Below the pieces are notes generated by a model. It had not been told where the DNA came from. It worked only from the letters and a program-made list of their open reading frames with translations, and did no database searches. Made by a program: the position numbers and the translations under genes. Of a stretch of DNA of 64,000 nucleotides, positions 12,901 to 22,913 are shown piece after piece (position 1 is the stretch's first letter; every line of letters starts with the position of its first letter). Source of the DNA: Owenia fusiformis (lineage: Eukaryota > Annelida > Polychaeta > Sabellida > Oweniidae); NCBI GenBank assembly GCA_903813345.2, contig CAIIXF020000006.1:31230024-31294023 (forward strand). The letters run 5' to 3'.

Positions 12901-13217
12901 CTGCTTGTTTGATGTTCATAATAAGGAATTAATTAACAAAATATGTTTAAAGTTATACAGAATTTGTTACTCCGTGGAGGTACTGTTTTTCTAGTTAAGA
13001 CTAAGTTGCAACTATTTGCGTTAACTTACCAAGCTGTAACATATTGTTATGGTTATGCCTAATATAAACACCTATGTTCATGAAAAGTAAAATGTTCTCA
13101 ATGTTTCCAGGGGGAGAGGACATCTGGCAATCCCTTGACAAACTAAAGGAACTCAACTTCAATCTTCCAATGGACCTTGCAGTGCGCCAGTTCTCTAATA
13201 TAAAAGATGCCTTCTAA
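916..13217 (+). CDS. RUNDC1: RUN domain-containing protein 1 (RUNDC1), 3' part
   Basis: Coding exons read as 916-1068, 5094-5182, 5553-5617, 6044-6133, 7070-7209, 7570-7678, 8048-8143, 8622-8741, 8854-8946, 9163-9260, 9548-9642 and 13111-13217 (TAA). All have AG/GT borders and, except between the second and third, matching phases. About 417 residues are visible. The N-terminal part (AVDQAIKQ, IVNPAKVKEKVVEQLKTQI) matches the coiled-coil region of RUNDC1. A Cys/His-rich linker follows (CKCNCHEHK, DADCCIPHHKH). The C-terminal half, from the 8048 exon, is the RUN domain: LVPFGCFSNRS, MMHAWDLIEKYY, then KAFVCLGLNEKKLVSWLRLI. The end DLAVRQFSNIKDAF is the family signature. RUN domains bind small GTPases or act in trafficking and signalling; the specific partner is not known from sequence. 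The first exon could instead end at 1077. The 5' exons, start codon and promoter lie outside the window. Confidence 0.93.
1241..4796. mobile_element. Satellite-carrying element with 10-bp terminal inverted repeats
   Basis: It begins TGTCACCACC (1241-1250) and ends with the exact reverse complement GGTGGTGACA (4787-4796). The left end is also a hairpin: the terminal motif is followed by CAAAA and then GTGGTGACAT. Next comes a short G-rich tandem run at 1290-1340 (GGCGGTTGGCGTCC units). From about 1430 to the right end lies a tandem array of monomers near 141 bp built from TTTGACCTTCAATGACCTTC and AAGGTCAAAAAAGGTC pieces. No transposase frame is present, so it is non-autonomous. No clear target duplication is seen. 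Confidence 0.65.
1430..4785. repeat. Tandem satellite, ~141-bp monomers in ~423-bp trimers
   Basis: Each monomer runs: a 'TTCAAATCTGACTT' start, a TTTGACATTTGACC block, TGACCTTCTCAAGGTCA, AAGGTCAAAAAGGTC, then CAACTTGCTTCAAATTGACT, a T-run, and CATCTACGTGTTCTCAGAAA. Variant blocks show a higher order: the CTTCTCAAAGTC/CTTCTTAAAGTC variant recurs at about 1915, 2334, 2757, 3610 and 4033, i.e. about 420 bp apart. The 2757 and 4033 variants are the same subtype, so a segment of about 1276 bp has also been duplicated. Dense AGGTCA/TGACCT hexamers are a property of the unit. Confidence 0.85.
5094..5182 (+). CDS. RUNDC1: RUNDC1 exon ending in phase 2
   Basis: Reads I-V-N-P-A-K-V-K through D-L-E-R-Y-L-F-L-T, then two spare bases (AG) before a GTATTG donor. 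The next exon can only be read open if one base, not two, is carried into it. Either a microexon sits in 5183-5552, or one of the two borders differs from the obvious one, or there is a one-base lesion or sequence error. Confidence 0.85.
5553..5617 (+). CDS. RUNDC1: RUNDC1 exon, Cys-rich linker part 1
   Basis: The acceptor is TTCTCTGTTCAG and the donor AAG|GTAACT. Only one frame is open (DAGDPGPIGEESCKCNCHEHK). The other two hit stops within 30 bases. It continues in phase 0 into 6044-6133, whose product GHGHNMSDADCCIPHHKH keeps the Cys/His-rich composition. The incoming phase conflicts with the preceding exon by one base. Confidence 0.8.
5618..6043 (+). other. RUNDC1 intron, no gene seen
   Basis: AT-rich intron with A- and T-runs near 5810 and 5985. 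The open frame at 5735-5998 is low-complexity and lies wholly in the intron. Confidence 0.5.
6288..6922. mobile_element. MITE with mariner-like ends, in a RUNDC1 intron
   Basis: Left end TACAGGGTGTCAAAAAACAA and right end TTGTTTTTTGACACCCTGTA are inverted repeats. The similarity continues inward for about 120 bp (CACCCCCTCTACAGC near 6310 against GCTGTAGAGGGGGGTGC near 6880; CTGGAGTTACT near 6380 against AGTAACTCCAG near 6820). A CAGGGTGTC terminus flanked by TA fits Tc1/mariner-derived MITEs. There is no coding capacity. A single end of the same kind (TACAGGGTGTCCC) is at about 15367. Confidence 0.7.
7210..7569 (+). other. RUNDC1 intron, no gene seen
   Basis: Intron between the 7070-7209 exon (ends in phase 2, GG|GTAAGT) and the 7570-7678 exon (begins A, completing GGA). 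Nothing recognisable inside. Confidence 0.5.
8144..8621 (+). other. RUNDC1 intron, no gene seen
   Basis: AT-rich intron. The open frame that runs out of the 8048 exon into it is read-through, not a separate gene. Confidence 0.5.
9643..10916 (+). other. RUNDC1 intron between exon 11 and the first terminal exon
   Basis: Unique-looking AT-rich sequence. It has several GGCAGATTGAC / TTGGCAG-type scraps at 10500-10790 but no defined repeat boundaries. A short minus-strand frame near 9917-10120 shows no family features. Confidence 0.45.
10917..11041 (+). CDS. RUNDC1: Duplicate (alternative or relic) terminal exon of RUNDC1
   Basis: After a TTATAG acceptor the sequence takes over the phase left by exon 9548-9642 and reads C-E-D-V-F-A-V-L-G-K-L-T-S-L-N-F-C-L-H, then SDIAVRHIHNVKDVF, HFSGIQ and a TAG at 11039-11041. 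It aligns without gaps to the normal last exon at 13111-13217 (GEDIWQSLDKLKELNFNL, MDLAVRQFSNIKDAF), sharing the G-E-D start, KL, LNF, L, D, AVR, N-KD and F. It is therefore a tandem duplicate of the terminal RUN-domain exon. The open frame and intact acceptor suggest that it can be used as a mutually exclusive 3' exon. The extra six residues and the divergence also allow a relic. Confidence 0.72.
11090..11880. repeat. Degenerate tandem repeat with splice-acceptor-like units
   Basis: Built from CTTGTATAACAGCTCTCCC and GGCCATTTGTCTTGCAGAT pieces in irregular order. TGTCTTGCAG or close variants occur at about 11165, 11236, 11306, 11421, 11543, 11627, 11699 and 11802, some 70 to 120 bp apart. 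Each is preceded by pyrimidine-rich sequence, so each looks like a 3' splice site. The array lies between the two alternative RUNDC1 terminal exons. Open frames on both strands here follow the repeat and are not genes. Confidence 0.75.
11881..13110 (+). other. Sequence between the two RUNDC1 terminal exons
   Basis: AT-rich unique sequence ending in the ATGTTTCCAG acceptor at 13101-13110. It could act as the 3' UTR of the short form (ending at 11041) and as intron for the long form. No repeat or other gene is recognised. Confidence 0.45.
13111..13217 (+). CDS. RUNDC1: RUNDC1 canonical terminal exon
   Basis: Carries GGEDIWQSLDKLKELNFNLP and MDLAVRQFSNIKDAF followed by TAA. The last residues are the conserved RUNDC1 ending, so this is the ancestral terminal exon. 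It takes two bases to complete the Gly codon begun in exon 9548-9642. Confidence 0.92.
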
Positions 13218-16200
13218 GGAACAGTGATATTCAGTGAAGCTTGATTGTGATGCCTTTTTACATGATAGATGATCTTTGTACAAATATGACATAAAAGGCA
13301 GTTGATTCAGCTGTGTTCATTTGGATCCTCTCCTACAGTAAATTCATAGAGCTTGTGCTATACATTGTGAATTAAGCATTATATGTAAATCCCTGTACCA
13401 GAGTTTCTCTCAAATATGCCCACCCAGCATTTACTTTGCATGGGTGCATGTTAGTTTGAACCACTGAAATAAACAGCCATGTGCATTTTATATATACCCC
13501 TCAATAACAATGGTTTGTCGGTCATTTTCCTCCTAATTTTTCACCCATCTGATGTTATTAATACAATAGACAGTCATTTTGGAATTTCATAATATCAAAA
13601 TGTAAAGAATCCGATACAAATGCAATGAACATTTAAGAATGAATGTCCCTCATCCATTATCTAGTCACTATGTTCTCTCAGAGAAAAGTAATGCTACAGG
13701 AAAGCATCTTGGACAATTTTTATGGAACCCTTGGATAAAATGTTTTGTTTGTTTTTATTTCTATAATGACAACATAGTATGACAATTAATGGACTTAACT
13801 CTCTGTTAATGATGACACCATTATTGAAAGTCAAAAGGAAATTCAGATATTCTGTTGTGTATAAATGTGAAGACATTAACATTAAGATCTTTATTGACTT
13901 ATTGTTATTTGCTTGAGGAATATATTAATCATGGAGTATACACCTCAAATCTGCATATTATTGATCTGACTTGAAATTGGTAATTTATAGGCTATAAAAT
14001 CTACTAAAATATAGCTGTAAAATTGTGATGCAATCTAAGATCTGCGCTAAAATGATATTTATGGTATTGTTATTATCTTATATGTTATGATACATGTTTG
14101 TACATTATGGGAATCATAATACATGTACTTATACAACTTTACTATATCTGTATATAAATGGTGAAATTATATGAATCACATTGAAATCAGTGCAATATCA
14201 TATTATATTGCAAAGTTGTAATTTAAATAATTTAAGTTTGAAATCCAAACAAGCGTTGTTAATTAGCAAGTTAGTTTAGACAATTGACTGATGAACAGTT
14301 TGTTCAAATGGCCTGGTGCTTCTCAGATTGAGATGTTTGACTGAACATGTTTTAAAAAATGATACTCACTGTGTTTAGACTATGTCTCAACTATTAAGAC
14401 ATCAAAGCTTTGATACAATGTCAGAATGTGTTATATTTTCTGAATTAATAGCAGCTATAGGTGAGATCTCCTGTCTCACCTTTGCTGAAAAGAATTATTT
14501 GTGATTGGGTCAGACAACAAATCTGTCTCATGAATACTTGTTTACAGTGTTAAACACTCAGCCAATGTGATAACTTGACAATTACTTAAGAAGCTGTTAT
14601 CTACAACAACTGGAATGTGTTAATTGCAGATTCATTCATTTACTTTGTTCTTGTCCGAATGCCATCTTTGTAATAATATGCTGATTCCTTGCAATGAGTT
14701 CAACTCTTGTTATTAATTTATTGACAATTTATTACCGACTCAAATATCAAGAAAAATTGAAATGGACACTAAAAAGAAGAAACTACCACCCTGAATGACC
14801 CCTGTCCCTATAGTTACCCTGTAACTTCAATTATTTAATGCAACATTTTGAAAGATGAAATATCTGAAACCTGTCAGCCATTGTTGCCAACAGCTTCTGC
14901 AGTAGTTATTGTCAGGTTTTCACAATGTGACTAAAGTTAAATGATATATTTTGGATATCAGGTATACATGTACATATTAAGCAGACCAAGTTGAAATGGA
15001 GAATACAGTGGAAAAGTTCTTTTGCACAATTGTGTGGTGGAGAATTCCACTGACTTATAAGTATGTTGGTGTACATACTAGTGGGTATTACAAAAATTAC
15101 TATAATGAGTATCAAATTAATGTGATTTAGTGTCAAGAATATGATAAAGCGATACAGCTGAAATAGAGACCCTAAGATACACTGTCATTCCCTCATGTTC
15201 CTCATTACACCAGATAAGAAAATAGATTTGCTATATGAGTATGTAACTGAAAATGGGGAGTAATGCCTTTCACTTACAGGTTTTCTTGGTGCAATTTTAA
15301 GGTCTCTATTGACAATTTTCAATTTTTATTTACTGGAACAGATCTGTTCATTTGCTTCTATAATATACAGGGTGTCCCAAGGCCATATATACAGGCGTCT
15401 TAGACTTGTTATGCACCATTGTAAACATCATCCAAAGTAACATGAAAACAAAGAATTTCATGAACAAAGAACTAGGAACTGTATATATGACCTTAATATA
15501 TGGTAGACACTCTGTACTGTATTTCTGTATTACAGCTGTACCTGTATGAACATGCAATTCTTACATTCCTTTCCACTAGCATTAGAGATCTGAAGCTTCT
15601 ACATAAAGTCTGTATGAGAATGTGTTATGTGTTGGGCATCTCTTGAAGCTTCAGTGGACATGATAAGAATGGGACATTTGAAGTTTCACTTAGTTGTCTA
15701 CTAGAATGATCTTAATTATTACTATGTTTGATGAGTACAATGTTTGAGTTTTTGCTTTCTTTGAAAACACTACAAAACTTCAAACATTCTCCATGTATGA
15801 GATTTATTTAAAGTCTTGGACCGCAACATTGAACTTGGTACGAGTGACATGTGAAGGTATTTCAAGCTATATCATTCATGACATCCTGCACTAACTATAA
15901 CATACTCTATTATTGTGCGACAAGCACAAAACATAACATAACTAAGATCATTCCATAGAATTCTCCCATTCTAAACATGAAACACTGGAGCTGGGGGGGA
16001 ATGCCTCCATCTATCTTTACTTTGTTCATCTATCTCTCATTATTTTTTGTGAAGATTTAATTTGACAGGTTTTTTTTGAAGGAACTAATTTTTTGAATGT
16101 TATAATGGTTTTACAAATTATTTCTGATGTTGATTTTGTTAAAATGCATTTTTCAGAAAAATATTGCGACCATTTTTAAAAATGATTTCATGTTATTTTA

Positions 16201-16685
16201 CTTTTGTTGCTATATTATAAACTCAAAGATAACAGAGCTATTTGGTTCCATTATGTTTAATACTTGCATAAAACATTTTCTTTTGTAAAGTAATTCAATA
16301 ATGTTTTGATATTCAATCTGCAAATATTGACTTGGAAACATTCTCCTTTTAAATTGAAACAGTGTCCATTATTTGACAATTTGTTTGATAAATCAGCCAT
16401 TTTGAAAAATGGTGACAGTTTTTCACTATTTTTGCAATAAATTATATGATAAAGTGAATAGAGCATTTTTATGATATTTTATCAGGCAAGCATGATGCAT
16501 TTTCTTTTAGAGTTCTAGTTTGATTAAATATGTATTCTTTTCAGATCCAATCATTCCAATTATTTTGAGGTACATTTATGTTATTTCATGAAAATAAATT
16601 AAGAAAAAATGAATTCATTGAAAGCTTTGTTTTGTTGAGATATTTTGATGACCAGCCCTCTTATGGACCATAACTTTTAGATACA
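13218..16685. other. RUNDC1 3' UTR and intergenic sequence
   Basis: An AATAAA at 13468-13473, about 250 bases after the stop, is a plausible poly(A) signal. Beyond it the sequence is AT-rich and mostly unique. A single mariner-like end lies near 15367. No coding region with support was found on either strand; the short frames have no domains or splice context. Confidence 0.45.
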
Positions 16686-16689
16686 TTGT

Positions 16690-17500
16690 CCAGTCCCTTT
16701 TACCTCCCATATATATTGCCATTTCTCAAAAAATTTGAATTATTCAATCACATTTACCTCTCATTTGTATTCAATCATTCCTCATGTTCAAATACATTGT
16801 TCAATCCCTTGTACCTCCCACGCATATATTGCTCTTCCCTCAATTGTAAAAAATATCAACTATTCACCATCTTTACTTCTTATATTCTAAATGCATTATT
16901 CAATTCCTTTTAAACGAGATTTCAAAGCTATATGGAAAAGCCTCTATTAAAAAAATATGAATTATTCAATCACATTTACCTCTCATTTGTATTCAATCAT
17001 TCCTCATGTTCAAATACATTGTTCAATCCCTTGTACCTCCCACGCATATATTGCTCTTCCCTCAATTGTAAAAAATATCAACTATTCAATCATCTTTACT
17101 TCTTTATTCTAAATGCATTATTCAATTCCTTTTAAACGAGATTTCAAAGCTATATGGAAAAGCCTCTATTAAAAAAATATGAATTATTCAATCACATTTA
17201 CCTCTCATTTGTATTCAATCATTCCTCATGTTCAAATACATTGTTCAATCCCTTGTACCTCCCACGCATATATTGCTCTTCCCTCAATTGTAAAAAATAT
17301 CAACTATTCAATCATCTTTACTTCTTTATTCTAAATGCATTATTCAATTCCTTTTAAACGAGATTTCAAAGCTATATGGAAAAGCCTCTATTAAAAAAAA
17401 TATGAATTATTCAATCACATTTACCTCTCATTTGTATTCAATCATTACTCATGTTCAAATACATTGTTTAATCCCTTTAACCTCCCACATATATTGCAAT
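16690..17500. repeat. Tandem repeat with 222-bp unit
   Basis: Three nearly identical copies and a partial fourth. The block TATGAATTATTCAATCACAT recurs at about 16957, 17179 and 17401, and the TGGAAAAGCCTCTATT junction at about 16933 and 17155. The first copy (from about 16690) is more diverged. The identical 67-codon frames that repeat every 222 bp are consequences of the tandem unit, not genes. Confidence 0.9.
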
Positions 17501-17950
17501 TTCTCAATTGACCCTTTTCCATATAAATGGAAAAATAGATGGCATCGTGGGTATTGATAGGGCTAAAGAACATGGCAACTTAATAGCAAGAGTCACAATT
17601 AATTTCTAGATTTAACAGAAATTCCACTTGGATCAACTTAAAACACCATTGGAATCTACCTATATGATATTATTGGCATTTGGATTGTGATTTCATATTA
17701 AAATTGTGATCCTTTTAAGAGTAAATGAATTTTTAAAAGTTTTTCAACATTTTGTCAATGGGGATTTAGCCAAACCACTTTAAGAAAACTTGAAAATCTC
17801 TAGAATTTGAATAAAGGTAAATAACAGTGCAAATCAAAGTTGTTGTGATAGAAAATTACACACAGAATTAAATATGCCATCAAATAGAATAAAATGTTAG
17901 TCTTAATGGATAAAAATGCAGATCTCCTAAAATCTCATTAAAAATAGACT
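17501..17950. other. Unrelated segment between copies of the 222-bp repeat
   Basis: About 440 bp without similarity to the 222-bp unit separates the main array from the detached copy. It begins near CCTTTTCCATATAAATGG and has no recognisable ends. It may be an insertion or an older neighbouring sequence. Confidence 0.4.
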
Positions 17951-17951
17951 T

Positions 17952-18175
17952 TAAACGAGATTTCAAAGGTATATGGAAAAGCCTCTAATTAAAATATATG
18001 AATTATTCAATCACATTTACCTCTCATTTTATTCAATCATTACTATTGTTCAAATACATTGTTCAATCCATTGTACCTCCCACGCATATATTGGTATTCC
18101 CTCAATTGTAAAAAAATATCTAACTATTCAATCATCTTTACTTCTTATATTCTAAATGCATTATTCAATTCCTTC
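17952..18175. repeat. Detached copy of the 222-bp repeat
   Basis: Same landmarks as the main array (AAACGAGATTTCAAAG, TGGAAAAGCCTCTA, TCAATCACATTTACCTCTCA) with more substitutions and small indels. Confidence 0.8.
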
Positions 18176-18454
18176 TACAAACACAAATTGCTCAATTAGT
18201 CACATCTGATATTGCATATGTTTTTTTATCATCCATACCTTCCGAAAACATGTACATTCTTCAATCCCTCTTAGCCTTTTTGTTCACAAAGCAATCTCAA
18301 TTGCAAAAACCTCCACAACTGAGTTCCCAATATGAAAATACTTTTAACGCAAAATCTAATGGTTGATTTAGGGCTTTCAAACTCAAAGAGGGGATAATGA
18401 TGAGTGTACATAAATATTACATTATAGGCATGTATTGACTGTTTTTTTTTCCTT

Positions 18455-18600
18455 GTGGCAATTATCAAGTATGGTATTGGGCTGTCACAGGTATCATTTT
18501 CATCTCGCACTGTAACATCAGAAATATTTTTAGGAAGTACAGTATTACATTCTTCTAGCCTTTGTTCAGTGCAATCCATGCCTCCTGTGCTTAAGGTATG
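18455..18600 (-). other. Possible isolated exon or gene relic, Cys-containing
   Basis: On the minus strand an open stretch reads GGMDCTEQRLEECNTVLPKN followed by ISDVTVRDENDTC. Charged residues, spaced cysteines and two N-glycosylation-type sites (NIS, NDT) look more like a secreted protein than random AT-rich sequence. The same bases are flanked by a CAG and a GTATGC on the plus strand, so either strand could be exonic. No neighbouring exon was found, and the family is not recognised. Confidence 0.22.
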
Positions 18601-18649
18601 CAATAAACGAAGTGAACTTTTGAGAATGACAGTATTAATGCTCTAGATA

Positions 18650-20356
18650 TTGCAAAGGAGCTACACTCCCCTCTATATAAGTTTGGCAACCTTATTATTA
18701 ACCCATTAGACTGTGTTCAGGAATTGCTTTTTTGCTACTATTCATTTGAATTAATCCTCATATCCATTTTACGGGGTCTTTACGGGGTCTTAGAATTTCC
18801 AATGATATGGGACAGGTTGCAGAACTTATAGAGGTGGGTGTAACATGGAGTGTTTGTATAGCAGAATATAACCTTTATATTACTTTAAAGGTCCTCTAAG
18901 ACCTACACTCTCATGTCTTATCTTTGGAGTGGTTGATAATAAAGGGAAGGACAACTTTGTCTTACATGTATGATTCATATTGAGGATTTGCAAGATAGGA
19001 CTCTAAGTGTACTGATAATAGCATGATTAAGCTAAAATTGTGAAGTATGTTCCCTTTATCTCATTGCTTTGCATAAATTAAATTGCAGAACACCAGTTGG
19101 CCCCCACCCTTATATTTCTTTGAAACTGAATGTAGAAAGGGTTGTTATCATGGTGTTTATCTTCCCACAATTGAATTTAACAATTTGGCATTCCAACAAA
19201 ATGAGCTGGGGAGATCTTATAGATATATCACTTATATTATTTCTATTGTTAAAGCATGGTCTTTAATTTATATGTTGAAAGCTGAGCACTTGTCAAATCG
19301 TTGCTTTTATGCTATAGCACAGAGTCATCTTTTGTCAGTGTTATGACCACATTGAACTTCCTCTCGTGGAAAACACATAAATACAGATTTTTTGATTGAA
19401 AATATTCACATTTTATTCTCGGAGCAATAATGCATATATATATATATATAAATCCATGTAACAAAGCATTCATGATGCACTGAATGGTGAACTGACATGC
19501 CTACTCAAGGATTACAATATCAAGTCAGTACAAGAGAGGTTTCACACAAGACTTTTGGAGATATCTATCGGGTTGGCTAGATTGTGCATTTAATTCATGT
19601 GAAACTACAGTATGTGATGTGAACACAAGACAATTAATACATGATATAGCACTTTGAAAATGTGCAATAAAAATTCCCATACAAGTAAATGTACCAAAAT
19701 ACAGCTACATTTTACCAAATGCATTATGCAAAACCTCTCCATTTCATCAAACAATAACTTGAAGAATTACAAATCAAATTGCTTCAATTCTCTGAATTTA
19801 ACACATATTATTTCTTGATTGGTCCCTTTGTTTACCATAAATAAACAAGCACATGTATTGTTCAAAGGAATGATCTTCAAGTAACATGTAGCAGACCTTA
19901 AACAAACAAACAAAATTGTTATCTACATAAACATGTACATGTATGCTTAGTTTTACATGAACTTGTAGGTTGAACCAGTTCAAACCTTACGACTTTCTTT
20001 GAATCTCATATAGGTAAATCATACAATATTTGTTTGATGATTTATACAAATTTTTTAACTACATTCAAACAGTATTGTATCAAAATTTTCAAAATCATGT
20101 GTAATTTTCTACAGTGCATTTTGGATGAGAATGTGTTTATATTATCATGCCAGGATAATTCAGCACATTATATTTAAACTATTAAATAAACCATACTCAT
20201 TCTCATATAATGAGGCAAAACACAACAATTATATAGAATTATGAAACCATTTCCCCTTGATACAATATATTTAATACTTGAATTCTAAATTATATAATGT
20301 TAATCAACCAACGTTTGTTTTAGTACATATTATATTGCACAATCTAATTTGTTTAT
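18650..20356. other. Intergenic, probably includes the end of the NHERF-like 3' UTR
   Basis: A TA dinucleotide run lies at 19435-19450. A TTTATT at 19412-19417 (AATAAA on the minus strand) could end a long minus-strand transcript. A plus-strand open frame near 19083-19346 was examined and not supported. Confidence 0.35.
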
Positions 20357-21034
20357 TATCCCATCGAACGAAGTTCGGAGGGATATAGGAAACACCTTCG
20401 TTTGTCTGTCCATCCATACATCCGTATGTACGTACGTCTATCCAGGTGATGGCCACTCGTTTAATAAAAAAAAAATGGCAGCCATTTAACAGTGCCGATT
20501 TTACAGTAATTTAAGTACTGTATATGAAACTGTAATAGCAATATGTTTTAAATGTAAAAAGATTATATAGGAGCTAGAAATATACTTAATTAAGAAATAC
20601 ATGGCATTTTGAAAAATGGCGGCCTTTAGATGCTATTTTACAAATTTTGGTATAACTTGAAATGTAGAAGAGCGATTTTAATCATATTTGATATGTGAAT
20701 ACTCATAAGCATGGCACACCGTTTTATGACACTTCGGCTAGAAGGCGGCTATTTTGAAAAATGGCAGCCATTTTTATGTGTGCTATTTTACATTTTTACT
20801 ATAAATCAAAAAGTAATAGAGCGCCTTTGTTCATATTTGATATTTGAAAGCTCATAAGCATGGCGTACTGTCTTATGATACTTTAGTTAGTAGACAGCTA
20901 TTGTTTATTATCTTAGCAATCATTTTCAAAATGGTGGCCATTTTTTATGTGTTTTATTTTATGATTTATGCTTTAACCTGGAAAGTAGTTGAAGGATTTT
21001 GTAAAAATGGCAGCAACGGCTGTTCGATGGCTTA
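20357..21034. mobile_element. Hairpin-ended repeat element (TATCCCATCGAAC family)
   Basis: The left end TATCCCATCGAACGAAGTTC, followed by GGAGGGATA, can fold on itself. A TGTCTGTCCATCCATACATC microsatellite-like run comes next. After it are three imperfect tandem units of roughly 160 bp with AAAATGGCGGCC/AAAATGGCAGCC boxes and TGATATTTGAAAGCTCATAAGCATGG-like pieces. The right end GTTCGATGGCTTATA matches the left terminus in inverse orientation (nine bases, CCATCGAAC). There is no coding capacity. An inverted relative lies at about 32440-33004. Confidence 0.6.
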
Positions 21035-22502
21035 TATATGTTCAGCTGACTATTTGTTGGTGATGTAACCAAATTAATTAGTTTGAAAAATACTGAGTTA
21101 ATGATTCACCCCAACATGATAACATTAATTAGCCTTAGAACCTTGACTGGTGATTTACGAGTTCCAGCAGATAAGTTATAAAATGTCTAGTGGGATTCTC
21201 ACAATGTATAGGCACACAAAGTGACAAACTTAGTTCTCAAAAGTTTTTATAACTCAAAATAATTTACAATTCTTATAAGATATTGATACAAAATAGTTAC
21301 TCCTTTGGTTATATATTGTACATATATGGCACCAGATATTGGCTGGAGATATAAATTATCAACTGTGAATGAAGACCTGTACAGTTGATAGCATTCACAT
21401 TTAAATCACTTCAAAATCAACATTCTAATTTCCAACAATCTCCCAAACTCTTTACAACTGATAACAGGATTATTGATATGGAAGTTATGAAACCTTTACA
21501 AATAATTTTACTTAAATCATCCGCTGAAGGAATGTACGTAGTAACAAAATCTATTTCTAGATAAAATTGGCGACATACAAAATATAATGCTATAGTTTTC
21601 TTAGTTTGGAAGTTGAACATAGAGGCCAGATACCTGATTATCAATCAAAAAAAATCAATATGAACATTAATATACATGTATTGCATTCTCTCCCTTACAA
21701 AGAAACACACAAATTCCATGCAATTTAGAACTCCATTACCTTACTAAAGATTCGACACAGCATGAAAGTCGTGAAGTATCTGTGCAAGCGATCTCAACTA
21801 AAACAACATGACTCAGATAGTACTACTCCAAACATTTTACGACATTGAAAAACATTTGGAAAATAATTTCTGAGACACTAATATGCTAACATTTGATAGT
21901 GTTCACTAGTTGTCTCTATAACAATAACTATATAATATTTATAAATGTAACGCAGTATAAAAATACTGTCCCAGTGCTCTTATATATAAGAAGGCAAAGT
22001 GAGAGTGATTATATTTATTTATATTTTTATATAAAATATGGGTGATCATTATTTTTTTCAATGAGACAATTAGAATATAGAGGAAGTAACATGATACAGA
22101 TTATATATACATTTATATGGTAAATAGAGGAAAGTAATTCCCTATTAATGAGCACCCTTCCATCCTCAGGAAGTTAAAGCAAAATGAAAATCAAAGCATA
22201 ATCTCAAAATTTCAGTATTGATATGATCGATCACAAATTAATCAAGTCTGAATTTACAAGAACAATTTCAGGCTACTGATATGAAAATTGTTGCAGCATC
22301 TGAAGTAATATACAGATAGATGTGATTTCATATGAATTTTTTTCACTCAGAGTATATAGCAAGCTCAGCTTGTACAATCAACATCCTCCGCCATTGAAAA
22401 TCAAAATAATCAAACACAATCCATCAATGTTTACAAAAGTATTCTATATTCATTATATGCAACAGCCTGTTTTGCTAATTTCAGTATTTAGCAAGTGTCT
22501 CC
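21035..22502 (-). other. Probable 3' UTR of the NHERF-like gene
   Basis: Unique AT-rich sequence directly downstream of the minus-strand stop codon at 22503-22505. No other gene is seen. The poly(A) site was not fixed. Confidence 0.4.
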
Positions 22503-22913
22503 TCACAACCTCTGGAACATTTCGTATTTATCTTTAAAATTTAGCGCTGCATTTCTTGAATCACGTTTTCTCCGGGATGAAAGCCTCTCTTTCATTTCAG
22601 CAACACTGACATTCAATTCAAGCCCAGTTGCAGGGTCGATTGGGCCTTTTGGTTCTGGGGCTGGTTCTGGCTCGGATATACCATTCACAGTTGTTGTTGT
22701 TGTGACAACAGTCGTCTCAGTTTGTTGGACAACTACAGGGGGTGGTGTTGGTTCCCTTGGGGGTGGTGTTGGTTCCCTTGGGGGTGGGGTTGGTTCCCTA
22801 GGAGGTGGCGTCGGCTCTCGGCGAGTTTCCTCAGCAGCAGCTGCCACGGCAACAGCTGCCACGGCAACCTCAGTTTCTGTCAACGCAGGTTCTGGCTCTG
22901 GCTCCTTATTTAC
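22503..22913 (-). CDS. NHERF: NHERF-like exon 5: Pro-rich repeats and C-terminal tail
   Basis: Begins after a TTATAG acceptor with V-N-K-E-P-E-P-E-P. Then come an Ala/Val-rich stretch with an [13 protein letters not shown] core, four REPTPPP heptads in a row, a [11 protein letters not shown] block, and the tail [20 protein letters not shown] plus [11 protein letters not shown] before TGA. The heptads are potential SH3/WW ligands. The tail is what best identifies the family outside the PDZ domain. The DNA of the heptads is a 21-bp tandem repeat (22738-22812), so copy number may vary between alleles. Confidence 0.85.
   Translation of the reverse strand, partial: VNKEPEPEPALTETEVAVAAVAVAAAAEETRREPTPPPREPTPPPREPTPPPREPTPPPVVVQQTETTVVTTTTTVNGISEPEPAPEPKGPIDPATGLELNVSVAEMKERLSSRRKRDSRNAALNFKDKYEMFQRL

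Noticed and set aside
16690-17360. Three near-identical 67-75-codon plus-strand open frames
   Set aside because: They repeat every 222 bp with the tandem unit, are rich in Phe/Leu/Ser/Tyr from AT-rich DNA, and have no splice or domain support.
19069-19346. Plus-strand open frames after a TTGCAG
   Set aside because: Two overlapping frames of similar length, no donor at a sensible place, and no recognisable family.
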